Assembly (NCBI GenBank): GCA_002500665.1
Contig: DLRY01000019.1
Location: forward strand, 9,103-72,374
Source: Opitutia bacterium UBA7876
GTDB taxonomy: Bacteria > Verrucomicrobiota > Verrucomicrobiia > Opitutales > Seribacteraceae
Length of the DNA stretch: 63,272 nt
Direction: 5' to 3'
Within the stretch, counting starts at the first letter, position 1; the number at the start of each line of letters is the position of its first letter. The notes below the pieces were generated by a model. The model ran no database searches and was not told the origin of the DNA. It saw only the letters and a program-made list of their open reading frames with translations. Below, piece after piece: positions 9,101 through 16,162 of the stretch. A program made the translations under genes and the position numbers.

Positions 9101-9439
9101 AGCGTCTTCGGAACTTTCGAAAAAGCGTCGGTTTCCTCCCATACAAACGCACAATCGCTCGGAGCTAACTGGTATTCATCATGGCTTGGCACTTTTTACC
9201 AAACCAGTGGTGAGTGGTGTTTCCACATGGACTTAGGCTGGATTTACATTTCCATAGAAGGTTCCACTGGGGCTTGGGTCTGGAAGGAGATGCAGGGCTG
9301 GCTTTGGACCGATCCTACGCGCTACGCCGATCTTTTCCTATGGTCGGAAAACTTTGGAGAGTGGGTTTACTTGGATTCGGCTTCCAATTTGTCTCCAAGA
9401 ATATTCAGATATTCAACAGCCTCCTGGTCGGAATTCTGA
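6128..9439 (+). CDS. Secreted protein with Ig-like domain, 12 divergent InlB-type repeats and C-terminal Trp-rich module
   Basis: The protein has about 1103 residues. A signal-like N-terminus ends near SSVHG, followed by LTGATTYVTS (about 45-54) and an Ig-like domain of the type giving DGLPQGLTYNG and ISGTLPPPGNY. Twelve tandem repeats of about 71 residues follow (roughly 145-1000), each with GGxVSGGGxF, ITATPxxGYxFxxWSG and TxxANF; this matches divergent InlB B-repeats. A Trp/Tyr-rich end (about 1012-1103) has WLGTFY, FHMDLGWIY and MQGWLWTD. The Ig-like and Trp-rich parts recur in the protein at 14165-14920. I chose ATG 6128, not 6089, because the N-terminus then aligns with that paralogue and a TATAAT lies at 6080. 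The AAAAGGAGG 18 bases upstream is rather far, so the start is uncertain. Likely a surface or adhesin-like protein; ligand unknown. Confidence 0.8.
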   Translation: MIVFSKTPVLHITNLVKIITPTVLKPWSWKVVVPTAIGASSVHGLTGATTYVTSNSSNTVQGTSGDSFNYSFWSGGNYRAYSFRVDGLPQGLTYNGNAWGPLISGTLPPPGNYNIAITGYRYPGLSGNSTPTFNLNLTVSAAQNHTLNLLAGQGGTVSGGGTFPQGTSRTITATPSSGYNFSSWSGTGIANNNSATTTVIITGPKTVTANFSPIIHTLTLNSGAGGSVSGGGNFNHGQSPSITATPNVGHRFVSWGGSGVANPSIPTTTVTMTQPRTITANFQPLSYSLTVIAGNGGTAIGSGTFNHGHAASISATPQTGYSFSSWTGTGLNDPSAPTTSVDITQTRTVTANFLPINYTLSLVAGAGGSVSGAGSYSFSSTPTITATPTVGYEFSSWQGDGADDPTSSTTTVAMTQTRSLTAIFSLLSHSLDLTAGAGGTVAGGGTFAHGQSTTITATPSAGYSFSSWSGGNVTDSSAKNTTVEITQPLSLVANFTPLEFPLTLTANPGGTVTGTGNYTYGSSPTITAVPDFGFQFESWSGSGVADPSSPTTTVSISGSKSVNASFTPLDFSLSVSSQVGGSVSGGGTFPFGTRTPINAIPNPSHVFQKWVGSGLDDSNSSSTFVTVSGNLNIVANFTVKPATNRSLVLLSSPSDGGIAVGSGSYPQSTSVPIVATPSSSHDFVGWSGNGVADPSSAATSVLLSSDENVTALFVLKTHTLLALPASGGIVSGGGSFPHGSQAVVSAVPSPGYVFTRWSGNGLSNPSIPTTSISMTQDRNVSAVFTPEIHTVVLSLSDGGFATGSGTYTHGTVAELNATPQTGYFFNGWSGGTFADPNSSSTTIVVDRDMTITPSFTPTSHILQVLSGTGGAVTGGGTYQYGASVSITATPNDGFSFVGWTGSTPENPSMPSTTFTITRDSNLTAVFTRITHTLSVNASTGGSVSGSGSYLHGSTASLTASPDSGYRFIGWSGSSVSDANSSQTSILIEESVSVFGTFEKASVSSHTNAQSLGANWYSSWLGTFYQTSGEWCFHMDLGWIYISIEGSTGAWVWKEMQGWLWTDPTRYADLFLWSENFGEWVYLDSASNLSPRIFRYSTASWSEF
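6560..9130 (+). repeat. Twelve tandem repeats of about 213 bp (coding)
   Basis: The repeats encode the InlB-type units of the gene at 6128-9439. They are clear in protein (GGxVxGGG, ITATP, SSWSG, TANF recurring about every 71 residues) but have diverged in DNA, so recombination between units is probably infrequent. The first unit begins near NHTLNLLAG and the twelfth ends near VFGTF. Confidence 0.85.
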
Positions 9440-9462
9440 ACTTTGATTCTCCAGAAAGGAAG

Positions 9463-10974
9463 ATGAAAGGTTTATGGTGGATCAAAAAAGACTTTCGCGT
9501 TTCGGATAATCAGTGCTTTTCGAACGGTGTCTTGCAATGCGATGAGTTACTTCCGTTCTACTGTTTGGAAGACACCAAGGTTAGTGGCTACGACTTCTCG
9601 TCTTTTCACTTAGTTGCCCTCCGGCAGGGATTGTCCGCATTGTCTGAAAGCCTTGTGGCTAAAGGCAGTGGCTTGTGTTTTCGTTTCGGAGATCTAATTG
9701 AACAACTAGAGAAGCTTCGTGGGCAGTTCCCGTTCGAAGTCATTTACTCGCATCAAGAAACTGGCAACCTGAAAAGCTACCTCATTGATCAGTCAGTGGC
9801 GGAATGGTGCTCACAGAAGGGAGTGAGATGGCGCGAATACAACGCTTCATCCGTTCAACGTGGAGGAACCGCCGCTTCCAAGAGAATAAAGAGCGCCCAT
9901 TCGGATCACAGGTCGTCACGACCGATGGCAATCCCCAAGGACTTTAGAGGTCCCCGCAAGCAACGACTTTTTACCGAAATACCTTCCCTAAGGGATCTCA
10001 GCAATAGAAGTCATCTAATCGATTCCTACATTGTACAAGATAACTTGCAGAGGGTTGACGAGGAGTCGGCACTATCAACACTTGCGAGCTTTTTGGAACA
10101 TAGGGGCTTGAATTACTCGGGCGGTATTTCCTCACCCAACTCAGCCTTTTCAGCCGGATCAAGACTGTCCACACATCTTGCTTGGGGAACCATCAGCTTG
10201 CGTACGGTATTTGACCAGCTAAGAAAAAAAAGGCTCGAGATAGGCGGTGACACCAACTCAAAAACATGGCGAAAAAGCCTAAGAGCCTTTGAGTCCAGGT
10301 TGCACTGGAGAGACCATTTCATTCAACGACTAGAGGCCTTTCCCGAAATGGAAAGGTTCGCCATTAACAAAGCTTATGAAAAGCTCTGCTATGAGGATGA
10401 CCCCGAGCTTTTGGAGGCATGGCGATTAGGTCGAACAGGTGTCCCAATGATTGATGCATGCATGAGATGCCTAAACTGTACCGGATTTCTCAACTTTAGA
10501 ATGAGAGCTATGATCGTAAGTTTCGCCTGCTTTGGCCTCAAACTTTCTTGGAAATTCATTCATGGCCCCCTCGCCAAAGTATTCCTTGATTATGAGCCTG
10601 GAATACATCTCTCGCAGTTACAGATGCAAGCGGGTGTCGTAGGTTTCAATACGATTAGGGTATACAATCCGTTCAAACAATTCCGCGATCACGACGCTCA
10701 AGGTATATTTGTCAAAAAATGGGTGCCCGAGCTTCGAGATTCGAGCCCATCGGAGATTTCACGCTTGGAATTGGACACCACTAACTCATATGCAACTCTT
10801 CCCACCAGTTACAAAAAAAACACGGCAGAAATGAAACGCCAAGTTTTTGCCATTCGAAAAAGTAAGGTCGGCAAAATAGAAACAGAGAGAAATTTAGCTT
10901 TGCATGGGTCAAAACGGAGACGCTCTACAAGCAAACAAAATCCCCGAGAAAGTGGACAGATGACACTCTTTTAG
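9463..10974 (+). CDS. Cryptochrome/photolyase family protein (divergent class)
   Basis: This 503-residue protein follows the photolyase plan. An N-terminal Rossmann-like domain begins KGLWWIKKDFRVSDN; compare the WFRxDLRxxDN start of photolyases. A C-terminal FAD-binding helical domain carries LHWRDHF (about 280), GRTGVPMIDACMR (about 324-336) and FVKKWVPEL (about 415). The usual NNGGWQW region is replaced by DYEPGIHLSQLQMQAG (about 375-390), as I recall from an atypical subgroup, so lesion type and electron path may differ from CPD photolyase. The tail is basic (KRRRSTSK). The ATG at 9463 has AAGGAAG just upstream. Further in-frame starts back to 9214 lie inside the preceding gene and are rejected. 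Probable role: blue-light-driven DNA repair or light sensing. Confidence 0.85.
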   Translation: MKGLWWIKKDFRVSDNQCFSNGVLQCDELLPFYCLEDTKVSGYDFSSFHLVALRQGLSALSESLVAKGSGLCFRFGDLIEQLEKLRGQFPFEVIYSHQETGNLKSYLIDQSVAEWCSQKGVRWREYNASSVQRGGTAASKRIKSAHSDHRSSRPMAIPKDFRGPRKQRLFTEIPSLRDLSNRSHLIDSYIVQDNLQRVDEESALSTLASFLEHRGLNYSGGISSPNSAFSAGSRLSTHLAWGTISLRTVFDQLRKKRLEIGGDTNSKTWRKSLRAFESRLHWRDHFIQRLEAFPEMERFAINKAYEKLCYEDDPELLEAWRLGRTGVPMIDACMRCLNCTGFLNFRMRAMIVSFACFGLKLSWKFIHGPLAKVFLDYEPGIHLSQLQMQAGVVGFNTIRVYNPFKQFRDHDAQGIFVKKWVPELRDSSPSEISRLELDTTNSYATLPTSYKKNTAEMKRQVFAIRKSKVGKIETERNLALHGSKRRRSTSKQNPRESGQMTLF

Positions 10975-11025
10975 CTTTGTCATACGAATAGACGACCTGG
11001 CATGAATCATTAAGAAGTCGACTGC

Positions 11026-11072
11026 TTACCCGTTTTATCCTGCATAAAATCAAACAAACGAATGACGGGTAA
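11026..11072. terminator. Inverted repeat between convergent genes
   Basis: TTACCCGT (11026-11033) and ACGGGTAA (11065-11072) form a perfect 8-bp stem with a 31-base loop, between the photolyase and acyltransferase genes that run toward each other. A bidirectional terminator is plausible, but the long loop and lack of a T-run make this weak. Confidence 0.3.
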
Positions 11073-11104
11073 TTTCCGTTGCATTCAAAGTGCATATGAA
11101 TCGA

Positions 11105-12859
11105 TCAATCTGTCTTCGTTCGTTTCCCGTTGAGCATCGTTCCTACCGGTGTGTATCGGATAAGGTAGCGGTATGAGAAAAGGAGCAAAGCGGTCGTCAC
11201 AAAACAGACGACGAAAAGCTTAAGCAGGATAAATAGTAAGACTATAATCTCAGAGACAAAAGGGAAAAGGGACGCGAATGCGTCGTCGAGGTTAAGAAAT
11301 TGCGTTTCAATAGAAACCATAAGCGGCGTGACCGACCACTCGGACACCCAAATCTGCACGACCTGGATGAGGGGTAAGTGAGCGACGTAGAGCCAGTATG
11401 CGGAATCGGAAACGAAGCGGACTTCAGGACTCTCTACGGAAAAGAATTTACGGAAAACCCCGATGAGGCCGAAGATCAAAAGCCAGACGAAGAGGGCCGA
11501 GCAAAGGGAAATGATTTCGTAGCGAAACTCCAAGTCCGTTCGCTCCATGAGGTCCAGCGCGGTTAGAAAGACGATAACCGAAACAAAAAGATGGATTGGC
11601 CAGAACCGTCCGGCTTTCTCATGAAAGCCCTTGTGTGGGAAGCAGAGCGCCCCATACCCGAAGAAGATTCCATAATAGCTTAGCTTGATCCAATCGGGCT
11701 CGAGCCAGACTGTAGTCGAAGGTCCGAACAACCCATCCTCTCCACCGCCACCCATTGAATACTGGGCCATGTAGGTCAAAGGAACCAGCCAGAGAAGGCG
11801 AAGGGGGGACTCGGCCAACCACTTGGCTAATTTTGGCATGGGGACAAACTTGAGAAGATTTGCAACCAGAACGAAGGCCAGCACCAGGTAAACCAAGTCG
11901 TAGAGAAACCAAAGATGATGAGTAATGAACCTGCCTCCAGGGAAATAGTTACGGGCAAACCAATCGTCTGTTTGCATCTGTTTGCCTTCACCACTTCGAA
12001 CAGCCTGAACGTCACCAACTCCAAGTAGCTTTCTTACCTCTTTTCTGCCCTCCCGAACCTCAGACCAGACCATGGGGATCTTGAGGATATCCCTCGCCAC
12101 CCATTTCGTAATTTCACGACCGGCCTTCATCGCTTCGAGAGGACGAGAGCCGTCCTTGTTCGCAAGTTCAGGATCAGCTCCCTTTTCGAGCAGGATGCGA
12201 ACGCAATCAGAGCGACCGAAGAAGGCCGCCAAGAGAATGGGTGTCGACTGGTGACCGTCCCTGGAGTTCAGGTCCGCGCCCTTGTCGGCGAGCAAGGCAA
12301 TGGCCCTGGGTTCCCCCATGGCGGCCGCCCAGTGCAAGGGCGTAAAGTCCATGTCGTATTTTCCGTCTATCTCGGCTCCGCCTTCAAGGTGCCTTTCTAT
12401 TGCATTGAGGTCTCCCTGCCTGGCTGCCCCTCCCAGATCATCCGGGACCTCATACTTCGGGGCCACAGCTTCTTTCTCCTCACTAGAACCGGAAACTCTT
12501 TCCTCTCGGCCCTCCCCCATCCATCCGGCAAATGCCCTCATGTTGTTGAGCATGGGAAAAACAAGGAAGCCAAATACCAAAAAGGGGAGAACGATGCGCT
12601 TGAATCGATGGATCAACAAGCCACCCGTCCCTCTTCTTTGCCACATCATCATGGTAAAGAATCCGCTCACGAAAAAGAACAGGGACATACGGAAGCCATG
12701 AATGAAAATCAGTGGAATTGCGTAAAGCTCCGACTGATTGACGTCCTGAGCAGGCCAAACGGGAAAACCGATGAAAGAAAGCAACCCATGGAGAAGAATC
12801 CCCAAAAGCATGGCAAATGCACGCAGGGCATCAAGGTCGTGGTATCTTTTGGCCGTCAT
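11105..12859 (-). CDS. Membrane acyltransferase (acyltransferase 3 family) with inserted ankyrin repeats
   Basis: The 584-residue protein begins like acyltransferase-3/OpgC proteins (RYHDLDALRAFAMLLGILLH, His8 and Asp10 near the membrane). About ten hydrophobic helices are visible, three before residue 105 and the rest after about 310. These enzymes O-acylate sugars or glycans across the inner membrane. Residues 140-250 hold three to four ankyrin repeats (TPLHWAAAMGE, TPILLAAFFGRSDCVRILLE) between helix 3 and the remaining helices, in the largest loop. The first and later blocks of the acyltransferase are both present and in frame, so this is an insertion and not a fragment. The acyl acceptor cannot be read from the sequence. 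Confidence 0.85.
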   Translation of the reverse strand: MTAKRYHDLDALRAFAMLLGILLHGLLSFIGFPVWPAQDVNQSELYAIPLIFIHGFRMSLFFFVSGFFTMMMWQRRGTGGLLIHRFKRIVLPFLVFGFLVFPMLNNMRAFAGWMGEGREERVSGSSEEKEAVAPKYEVPDDLGGAARQGDLNAIERHLEGGAEIDGKYDMDFTPLHWAAAMGEPRAIALLADKGADLNSRDGHQSTPILLAAFFGRSDCVRILLEKGADPELANKDGSRPLEAMKAGREITKWVARDILKIPMVWSEVREGRKEVRKLLGVGDVQAVRSGEGKQMQTDDWFARNYFPGGRFITHHLWFLYDLVYLVLAFVLVANLLKFVPMPKLAKWLAESPLRLLWLVPLTYMAQYSMGGGGEDGLFGPSTTVWLEPDWIKLSYYGIFFGYGALCFPHKGFHEKAGRFWPIHLFVSVIVFLTALDLMERTDLEFRYEIISLCSALFVWLLIFGLIGVFRKFFSVESPEVRFVSDSAYWLYVAHLPLIQVVQIWVSEWSVTPLMVSIETQFLNLDDAFASLFPFVSEIIVLLFILLKLFVVCFVTTALLLFSYRYLIRYTPVGTMLNGKRTKTD

Positions 12860-12928
12860 TTTATCCTAAAGTCACATGCGAAAAGCCTACTGGGTTACCT
12901 CCAGACGCTCCACAGGAAAAGATGACTC

Positions 12929-12950
12929 AAAAAAAGTAACGGAACGCTAC
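12929..12950 (-). terminator. Probable Rho-independent terminator
   Basis: On the minus strand GTAGC-GTTCC-GTTAC (12950 to 12936) forms a short 5-bp stem with one G-U pair and is followed by seven T (12935-12929). It lies 40 bases after the stop of the helical-repeat gene ending at 12991. The stem is short, so confidence is moderate. Confidence 0.45.
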
Positions 12951-12990
12951 GCCGAGACTAAGCCAAAAGCGTTTGGGGGAACTCGGCCAA

Positions 12991-14031
12991 TCATTCGGGT
13001 TCGTCTTCCTCGAAGGCCTCCTCGTCTCCCTCTTCGTCCTCGTTCCTGAAATCTTCCCAGATCTCGCGGGATTCCTCCTCGTCGATTTTGCCCAGCTTGA
13101 CGGCGGCGTCCAGTCCGCGCTTGAGGGCGTCCCAAAGTTCTCGCTCGTCCTCATGGCGCAGTCGGTCTTTGCGCCCTTCCCTTTCATCCGAACCTTTGCG
13201 AACCTTGGGTTGCTCATCTCCCAAATCGACCCGGAACTGTCTGGCCAGGCGTTGGCGGACTTCGATCATTTTTTGCTCTGCCTGGCGCTTGCTTATATCT
13301 CCGGATTCCAAAGCCCGCTCGATCCTTCTCTTATGATCTTCAAGCTCGAGTGCCAGATGCTTGAGCCGGACGACCTGATGCATCTCCTCATGCACCTCAC
13401 GTATGGATTGACGGGCTTCCTCATGAGAAATCTCACCCGCTTCCAGTCGCTCATGAATTTCGAGTTCGGCCTTCCTGACTCTTTCGTTGATCTCGCGGGC
13501 AATCTTATCCCGACTATGCATCCGTCGCTCGATCCGTTCATATTCCTCGTTCGCCTGCTCCCGGCTCATTTTGCCTTCCCGGACGGCTCCCTCAATCCTT
13601 CCCTTGATCATCTTCCACTCGCGCTCCCGGCTTGCCTTTTTTTGACGCTCATGAAACTCGATCAACTTCTTGCGGGCCTCCTCGGGGGAAATTTCACCCT
13701 TCACGATCGCTTCCTGGACCTTCCCGATATCTTCGTGGATCCTGCCCTCAGCTTGGCGCAAATCATGACCCGGGTCTTCCTTCTCGCGACTACGATCCTT
13801 CTCTGGTTCATCCCCCCAGAGTTGGCCCTTGATCTCGCGTAGTTTCCTCCCAGCTTCCTCCCGGGAAATTCGTCCCTCGCTTACGGCTTGCTTAACTTCA
13901 CGCTCCGCATGGCGGTAACGTTCCATGAGAGGATCATCGTCCCGGATCCGCTTTTCCTTGGCTTGCAGAACGAATAGTCCGCAAGAGAAAAGTATTATCA
14001 CAATGAGTGGAGCAAGGGGTGAGCTTTTCAT
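12991..14031 (-). CDS. Secreted charged protein of SHOCT-like helical repeats
   Basis: The 346-residue protein has a signal peptide (MKSSPLAPLIVIILFSCGLF, ending LQA) and then an almost wholly charged, helical body. A short motif recurs about six times: AVSEGRISREEAGRKL, AIVKGEISPEEARKKL, AVREGKMSREQANEEY, RLEAGEISHEEARQSI, ALESGDISKRQAEQKM, AVKLGKIDEEESREIW. The pattern A-x3-G-x-I-S-x-E-E-A resembles the SHOCT helical hairpin, which is normally a single short C-terminal domain. The C-terminus is acidic. Starts at 14037 (ATG) and 14094 also exist; I chose 14031 because it puts the signal peptide at the N-terminus. The gene at 17486-18418 uses the same motif. Function unknown; an extracytoplasmic oligomerising or scaffold protein is possible. 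Confidence 0.75.
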   Translation of the reverse strand: MKSSPLAPLIVIILFSCGLFVLQAKEKRIRDDDPLMERYRHAEREVKQAVSEGRISREEAGRKLREIKGQLWGDEPEKDRSREKEDPGHDLRQAEGRIHEDIGKVQEAIVKGEISPEEARKKLIEFHERQKKASREREWKMIKGRIEGAVREGKMSREQANEEYERIERRMHSRDKIAREINERVRKAELEIHERLEAGEISHEEARQSIREVHEEMHQVVRLKHLALELEDHKRRIERALESGDISKRQAEQKMIEVRQRLARQFRVDLGDEQPKVRKGSDEREGRKDRLRHEDERELWDALKRGLDAAVKLGKIDEEESREIWEDFRNEDEEGDEEAFEEDEPE

Positions 14032-14164
14032 AATCATTTTTTTTGGTTTAATGATCGGATTAAGATATACTTGCGAAAGTATTACCGAAGTCAATTGTAG
14101 TGGAAATCATCTCTTGCGTGATTTCGTCGGACAATCGGAAGAAATCGCTCAAAACAAATGCAGA

Positions 14165-14920
14165 CTATTTTTTGGCGGGTGTGATTGCCTGGTTGCTCGC
14201 ATAGTCCCAAAATTTGCGCTCCGACGAACTGGACTGGTCGTAAAGCCAACTGGAGTTGGAATTGCGGTAAAGAAAGGGATAGATGGACTTACCGGTGTAG
14301 AGCCAGCCGAGGCTTTCATCGTGGATCCAAAAGCCCGAATCAGCCGTGCCTTGCAGGTAGAGCCAACCGTGGTTGAGGTGGTAAAGCCACCCCTGATTCT
14401 TTCCGTAAAAATCACCGAACCAAGAAGATCTCGTCCAGCCAGCGTCCAAGGACTGGGTATTAGAATCGTTCCAGGGAGAAGTTGCGGAGGAGGCCCCTAC
14501 ATTGAGGGAGAGCGAGTAGGCCGGCGTTTGATTCCCGCTGAGGCCCGCGAAACGGTAGCCGGTGATGAGGACTTCGTAGGAACCGGCCGCGGAGGGGGTG
14601 CCCGATATGATGGGGCCGTTGACGTCGCCGTTGTAGGAAAGCCCGGCCGGAAGACCATCCACCTTGTAGCTGAAGGCCTTGTAGCCGCTAGTGTAGAAAG
14701 CGAAACTGAATGATTCCCCCTCGGAGGCGGATGCAGGGTTGGATCCCGTGGAGGTTACGTAGGTAGTAGCCCCTGAAAGGGCATGCACAGACAAAGATCC
14801 TGCGAGGGCTGGAATGGATGCCTTAAAAGTCCAAACTTTCGAGTAGAGCGAAGGCAGCAGGGAACCAGCTGTATGTGAGACAATGGAAATGGGATACCTG
14901 CTAGCAAGAACTAGCAGCAT
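14165..14920 (-). CDS. Secreted protein with Ig-like domain and C-terminal Trp-rich module, SGAT motif
   Basis: This 251-residue protein is the short paralogue of the gene at 6128-9439. The shared N-terminal block reads SVHALSGATTYVTS (about 44-57) and then an Ig-like domain with DGLPAGLSYNG and ITGYRFAGLSGNQTP. The shared C-terminal block has SSWFGDFY, LNHGWLYL, ESLGWLYT and YPFLY. The InlB repeats are absent. It is the last gene of the DUF3570-ApbE-DUF4266 run and starts about 30 bases after the lipoprotein gene stops. The alternative ATG at 14965 would overlap that gene by 16 bases; 14920 aligns better with the paralogue. The SGAT motif resembles ApbE FMN-acceptor sites (Dxx[ST]GA[TS]), but His/Val replaces the Asp, so flavinylation is only a hypothesis. 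Confidence 0.8.
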   Translation of the reverse strand: MLLVLASRYPISIVSHTAGSLLPSLYSKVWTFKASIPALAGSLSVHALSGATTYVTSTGSNPASASEGESFSFAFYTSGYKAFSYKVDGLPAGLSYNGDVNGPIISGTPSAAGSYEVLITGYRFAGLSGNQTPAYSLSLNVGASSATSPWNDSNTQSLDAGWTRSSWFGDFYGKNQGWLYHLNHGWLYLQGTADSGFWIHDESLGWLYTGKSIYPFLYRNSNSSWLYDQSSSSERKFWDYASNQAITPAKK

Positions 14921-14949
14921 AAGCCAGTGGGCGCGTGACTGGATTTTGA

Positions 14950-15186
14950 TTAGTTGCAGCCACATCCGCCGGAAGCGATGGATTTCCCTCCCCGAGATGC
15001 CTCACGGCTGAAAAAAGCATGGTCGAACATCATCACGGATAGGTCGTCTCTGTCCTTGCGCATGAGGTAGTCTGCCAAGAAGCCTCTGTCCATCTGATCA
15101 ACTGTTACCTTTGGACCTTTGCAAGAGCTTAGAAAAAAAATGACTGGGATGGCGCCCAACAATGATAATATTTTCTTAACTTTCAT
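14950..15186 (-). CDS. DUF4266-type small lipoprotein
   Basis: This 78-residue protein has a lipoprotein signal with lipobox FLSSC (Cys22), then VDQMDRGFLADYLM, FFSREASRGG and the C-terminal GGCGCN. The RGxLAxxxM and GGCGCN ends match what I recall of DUF4266 lipoproteins. It overlaps the end of the apbE gene by 11 bases, which points to translational coupling. DUF4266, DUF3570 and ApbE genes are, to my recollection, regular neighbours in Proteobacteria and Bacteroidetes. The Cys pair at the C-terminus could bind a metal or take part in redox chemistry. Probably anchored in the outer membrane beside the DUF3570 barrel; exact role unknown. Confidence 0.85.
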   Translation of the reverse strand: MKVKKILSLLGAIPVIFFLSSCKGPKVTVDQMDRGFLADYLMRKDRDDLSVMMFDHAFFSREASRGGKSIASGGCGCN

Positions 15187-16162
15187 TATGGATCAAGTAC
15201 TTGTCGAAATTCCTTGTCCAGTAGAGCGCGCGTTCCGTACGAAGGCAACCCTCCGCCCCGAAAAAGTTTTCGAGCAAAGACAAACCCTCCTCGCGCTCAC
15301 CGATCAGCGAGCACGTCGAAAGCGCACCGGCCTCTAGGCAGGTGCTAGCTATTGCCGTCGCCATAAAGACTTTACCTGAAACCGGATATCCCGTCCGATG
15401 ATCGATAAGGTGACTGTATCTCTTCCCGTTCATTTCGAAAAACCGCATGTAAGTACCAGAAGTGGCAACTCCTCTCTCCGTAACGGAAAGGGCAAAATCG
15501 GGTTGGCCGGGTTTCTTAGGATTCTCCACGCCGATCCGCCAATGAGCAGCGTCACTTGGTCTGCCGCTAAGAGCAACGTCTCCTCCGAAATTGACCATGG
15601 CGTTGCGTACACCCATGGAACGAACGATCTCAAGCACTCGGTCTACGGCATACTCTTTTCCGAATCCTCCGAAATCAAGACCCATTCCTTCGGCAGGAAG
15701 AAAAACTTCCTTTTCGCCTAACTCCACCTTCGACCAACCGACCAAGCTCAAAGCACGGCTGATCTCAGCTTTATCAGGTATGCGGGGGTTTTTCTTCCTG
15801 AAGTCCCAAATTAGAGACAACGGAAGGGTTGTTGGATCAAAAAGGCCTTTAGTCATGAAATGTAAGCCACGACACAAGTTGAGGAGCCTCTCGTCTTCAG
15901 GTAATAACGAAACTGGACGGATGCCCGCGGCGGCGTTGACTTCGCTTATGAAACTGTTCGGTAAGTACCGCGAGTAACGGTTTTCGAAGAAACGAACCCA
16001 ACTGACTACTTCATCTCTGACTCTTTCTGCATGTTCGGTGCTAGTGGATTCGTACAGGACATCGCATGCAGTACCCATTGCCTTGAAGGCGACCTTGTAG
16101 AAACCGTCCTGGCCAACCTCCAGCGGTGGTGATGAAGGATCGGGCCTTTTCAAAACTCCCAC
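15176..16162 (-). CDS. apbE: FAD:protein FMN transferase (ApbE family)
   Basis: ApbE attaches FMN through a phosphoester bond to Thr/Ser in Dxx[ST]GA[TS] motifs of extracytoplasmic proteins, using FAD and Mg2+. The 328-residue protein has the family marks in order: FKAMGTACDV (about 27-36), FFENRYSRY, LDFGGFGKEYAVD (about 170), NFGGDVALSG, GVATSGTYMRFF and SHLIDHRTGYPVSG (about 250). No signal peptide or lipobox is visible in MGVLKRPDPSSPPL, although most ApbE act outside the cytoplasm; either the start is misjudged or it works before export. It overlaps the DUF3570 gene by 13 bases and the DUF4266 gene by 11, so all three are one operon. Its candidate substrates are the neighbours that carry GAT motifs. 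Confidence 0.93.
   Translation of the reverse strand: MGVLKRPDPSSPPLEVGQDGFYKVAFKAMGTACDVLYESTSTEHAERVRDEVVSWVRFFENRYSRYLPNSFISEVNAAAGIRPVSLLPEDERLLNLCRGLHFMTKGLFDPTTLPLSLIWDFRKKNPRIPDKAEISRALSLVGWSKVELGEKEVFLPAEGMGLDFGGFGKEYAVDRVLEIVRSMGVRNAMVNFGGDVALSGRPSDAAHWRIGVENPKKPGQPDFALSVTERGVATSGTYMRFFEMNGKRYSHLIDHRTGYPVSGKVFMATAIASTCLEAGALSTCSLIGEREEGLSLLENFFGAEGCLRTERALYWTRNFDKYLIHNES

Noticed and set aside
6560..9130. Tandem repeats as a possible CRISPR array
   Set aside because: The repeat period is about 213 bp, units are diverged and fully coding for InlB-type domains; there are no short repeats with spacers and no cas genes.
6128..9439. Internalin-type virulence factor
   Set aside because: The repeats match the divergent InlB B-repeat family, which is widespread in environmental bacteria; there are no leucine-rich repeats and no sortase motif, so I do not claim host invasion.
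9214..9462. N-terminal extension of the photolyase
   Set aside because: It overlaps the end of the InlB-repeat gene in another frame and has no similarity to photolyases; ATG 9463 with AAGGAAG upstream is the better start.
12973..13842. Long plus-strand open frame opposite the SHOCT-like repeat gene
   Set aside because: It is an antisense shadow of a strongly biased coding sequence; the minus-strand frame has a signal peptide and repeats.
14103..14125. Inverted repeat GAAATCA-N9-TGATTTC after the Ig-like gene
   Set aside because: The 7-bp stem is not followed by a T-run on the minus strand; too weak to call a terminator or operator.
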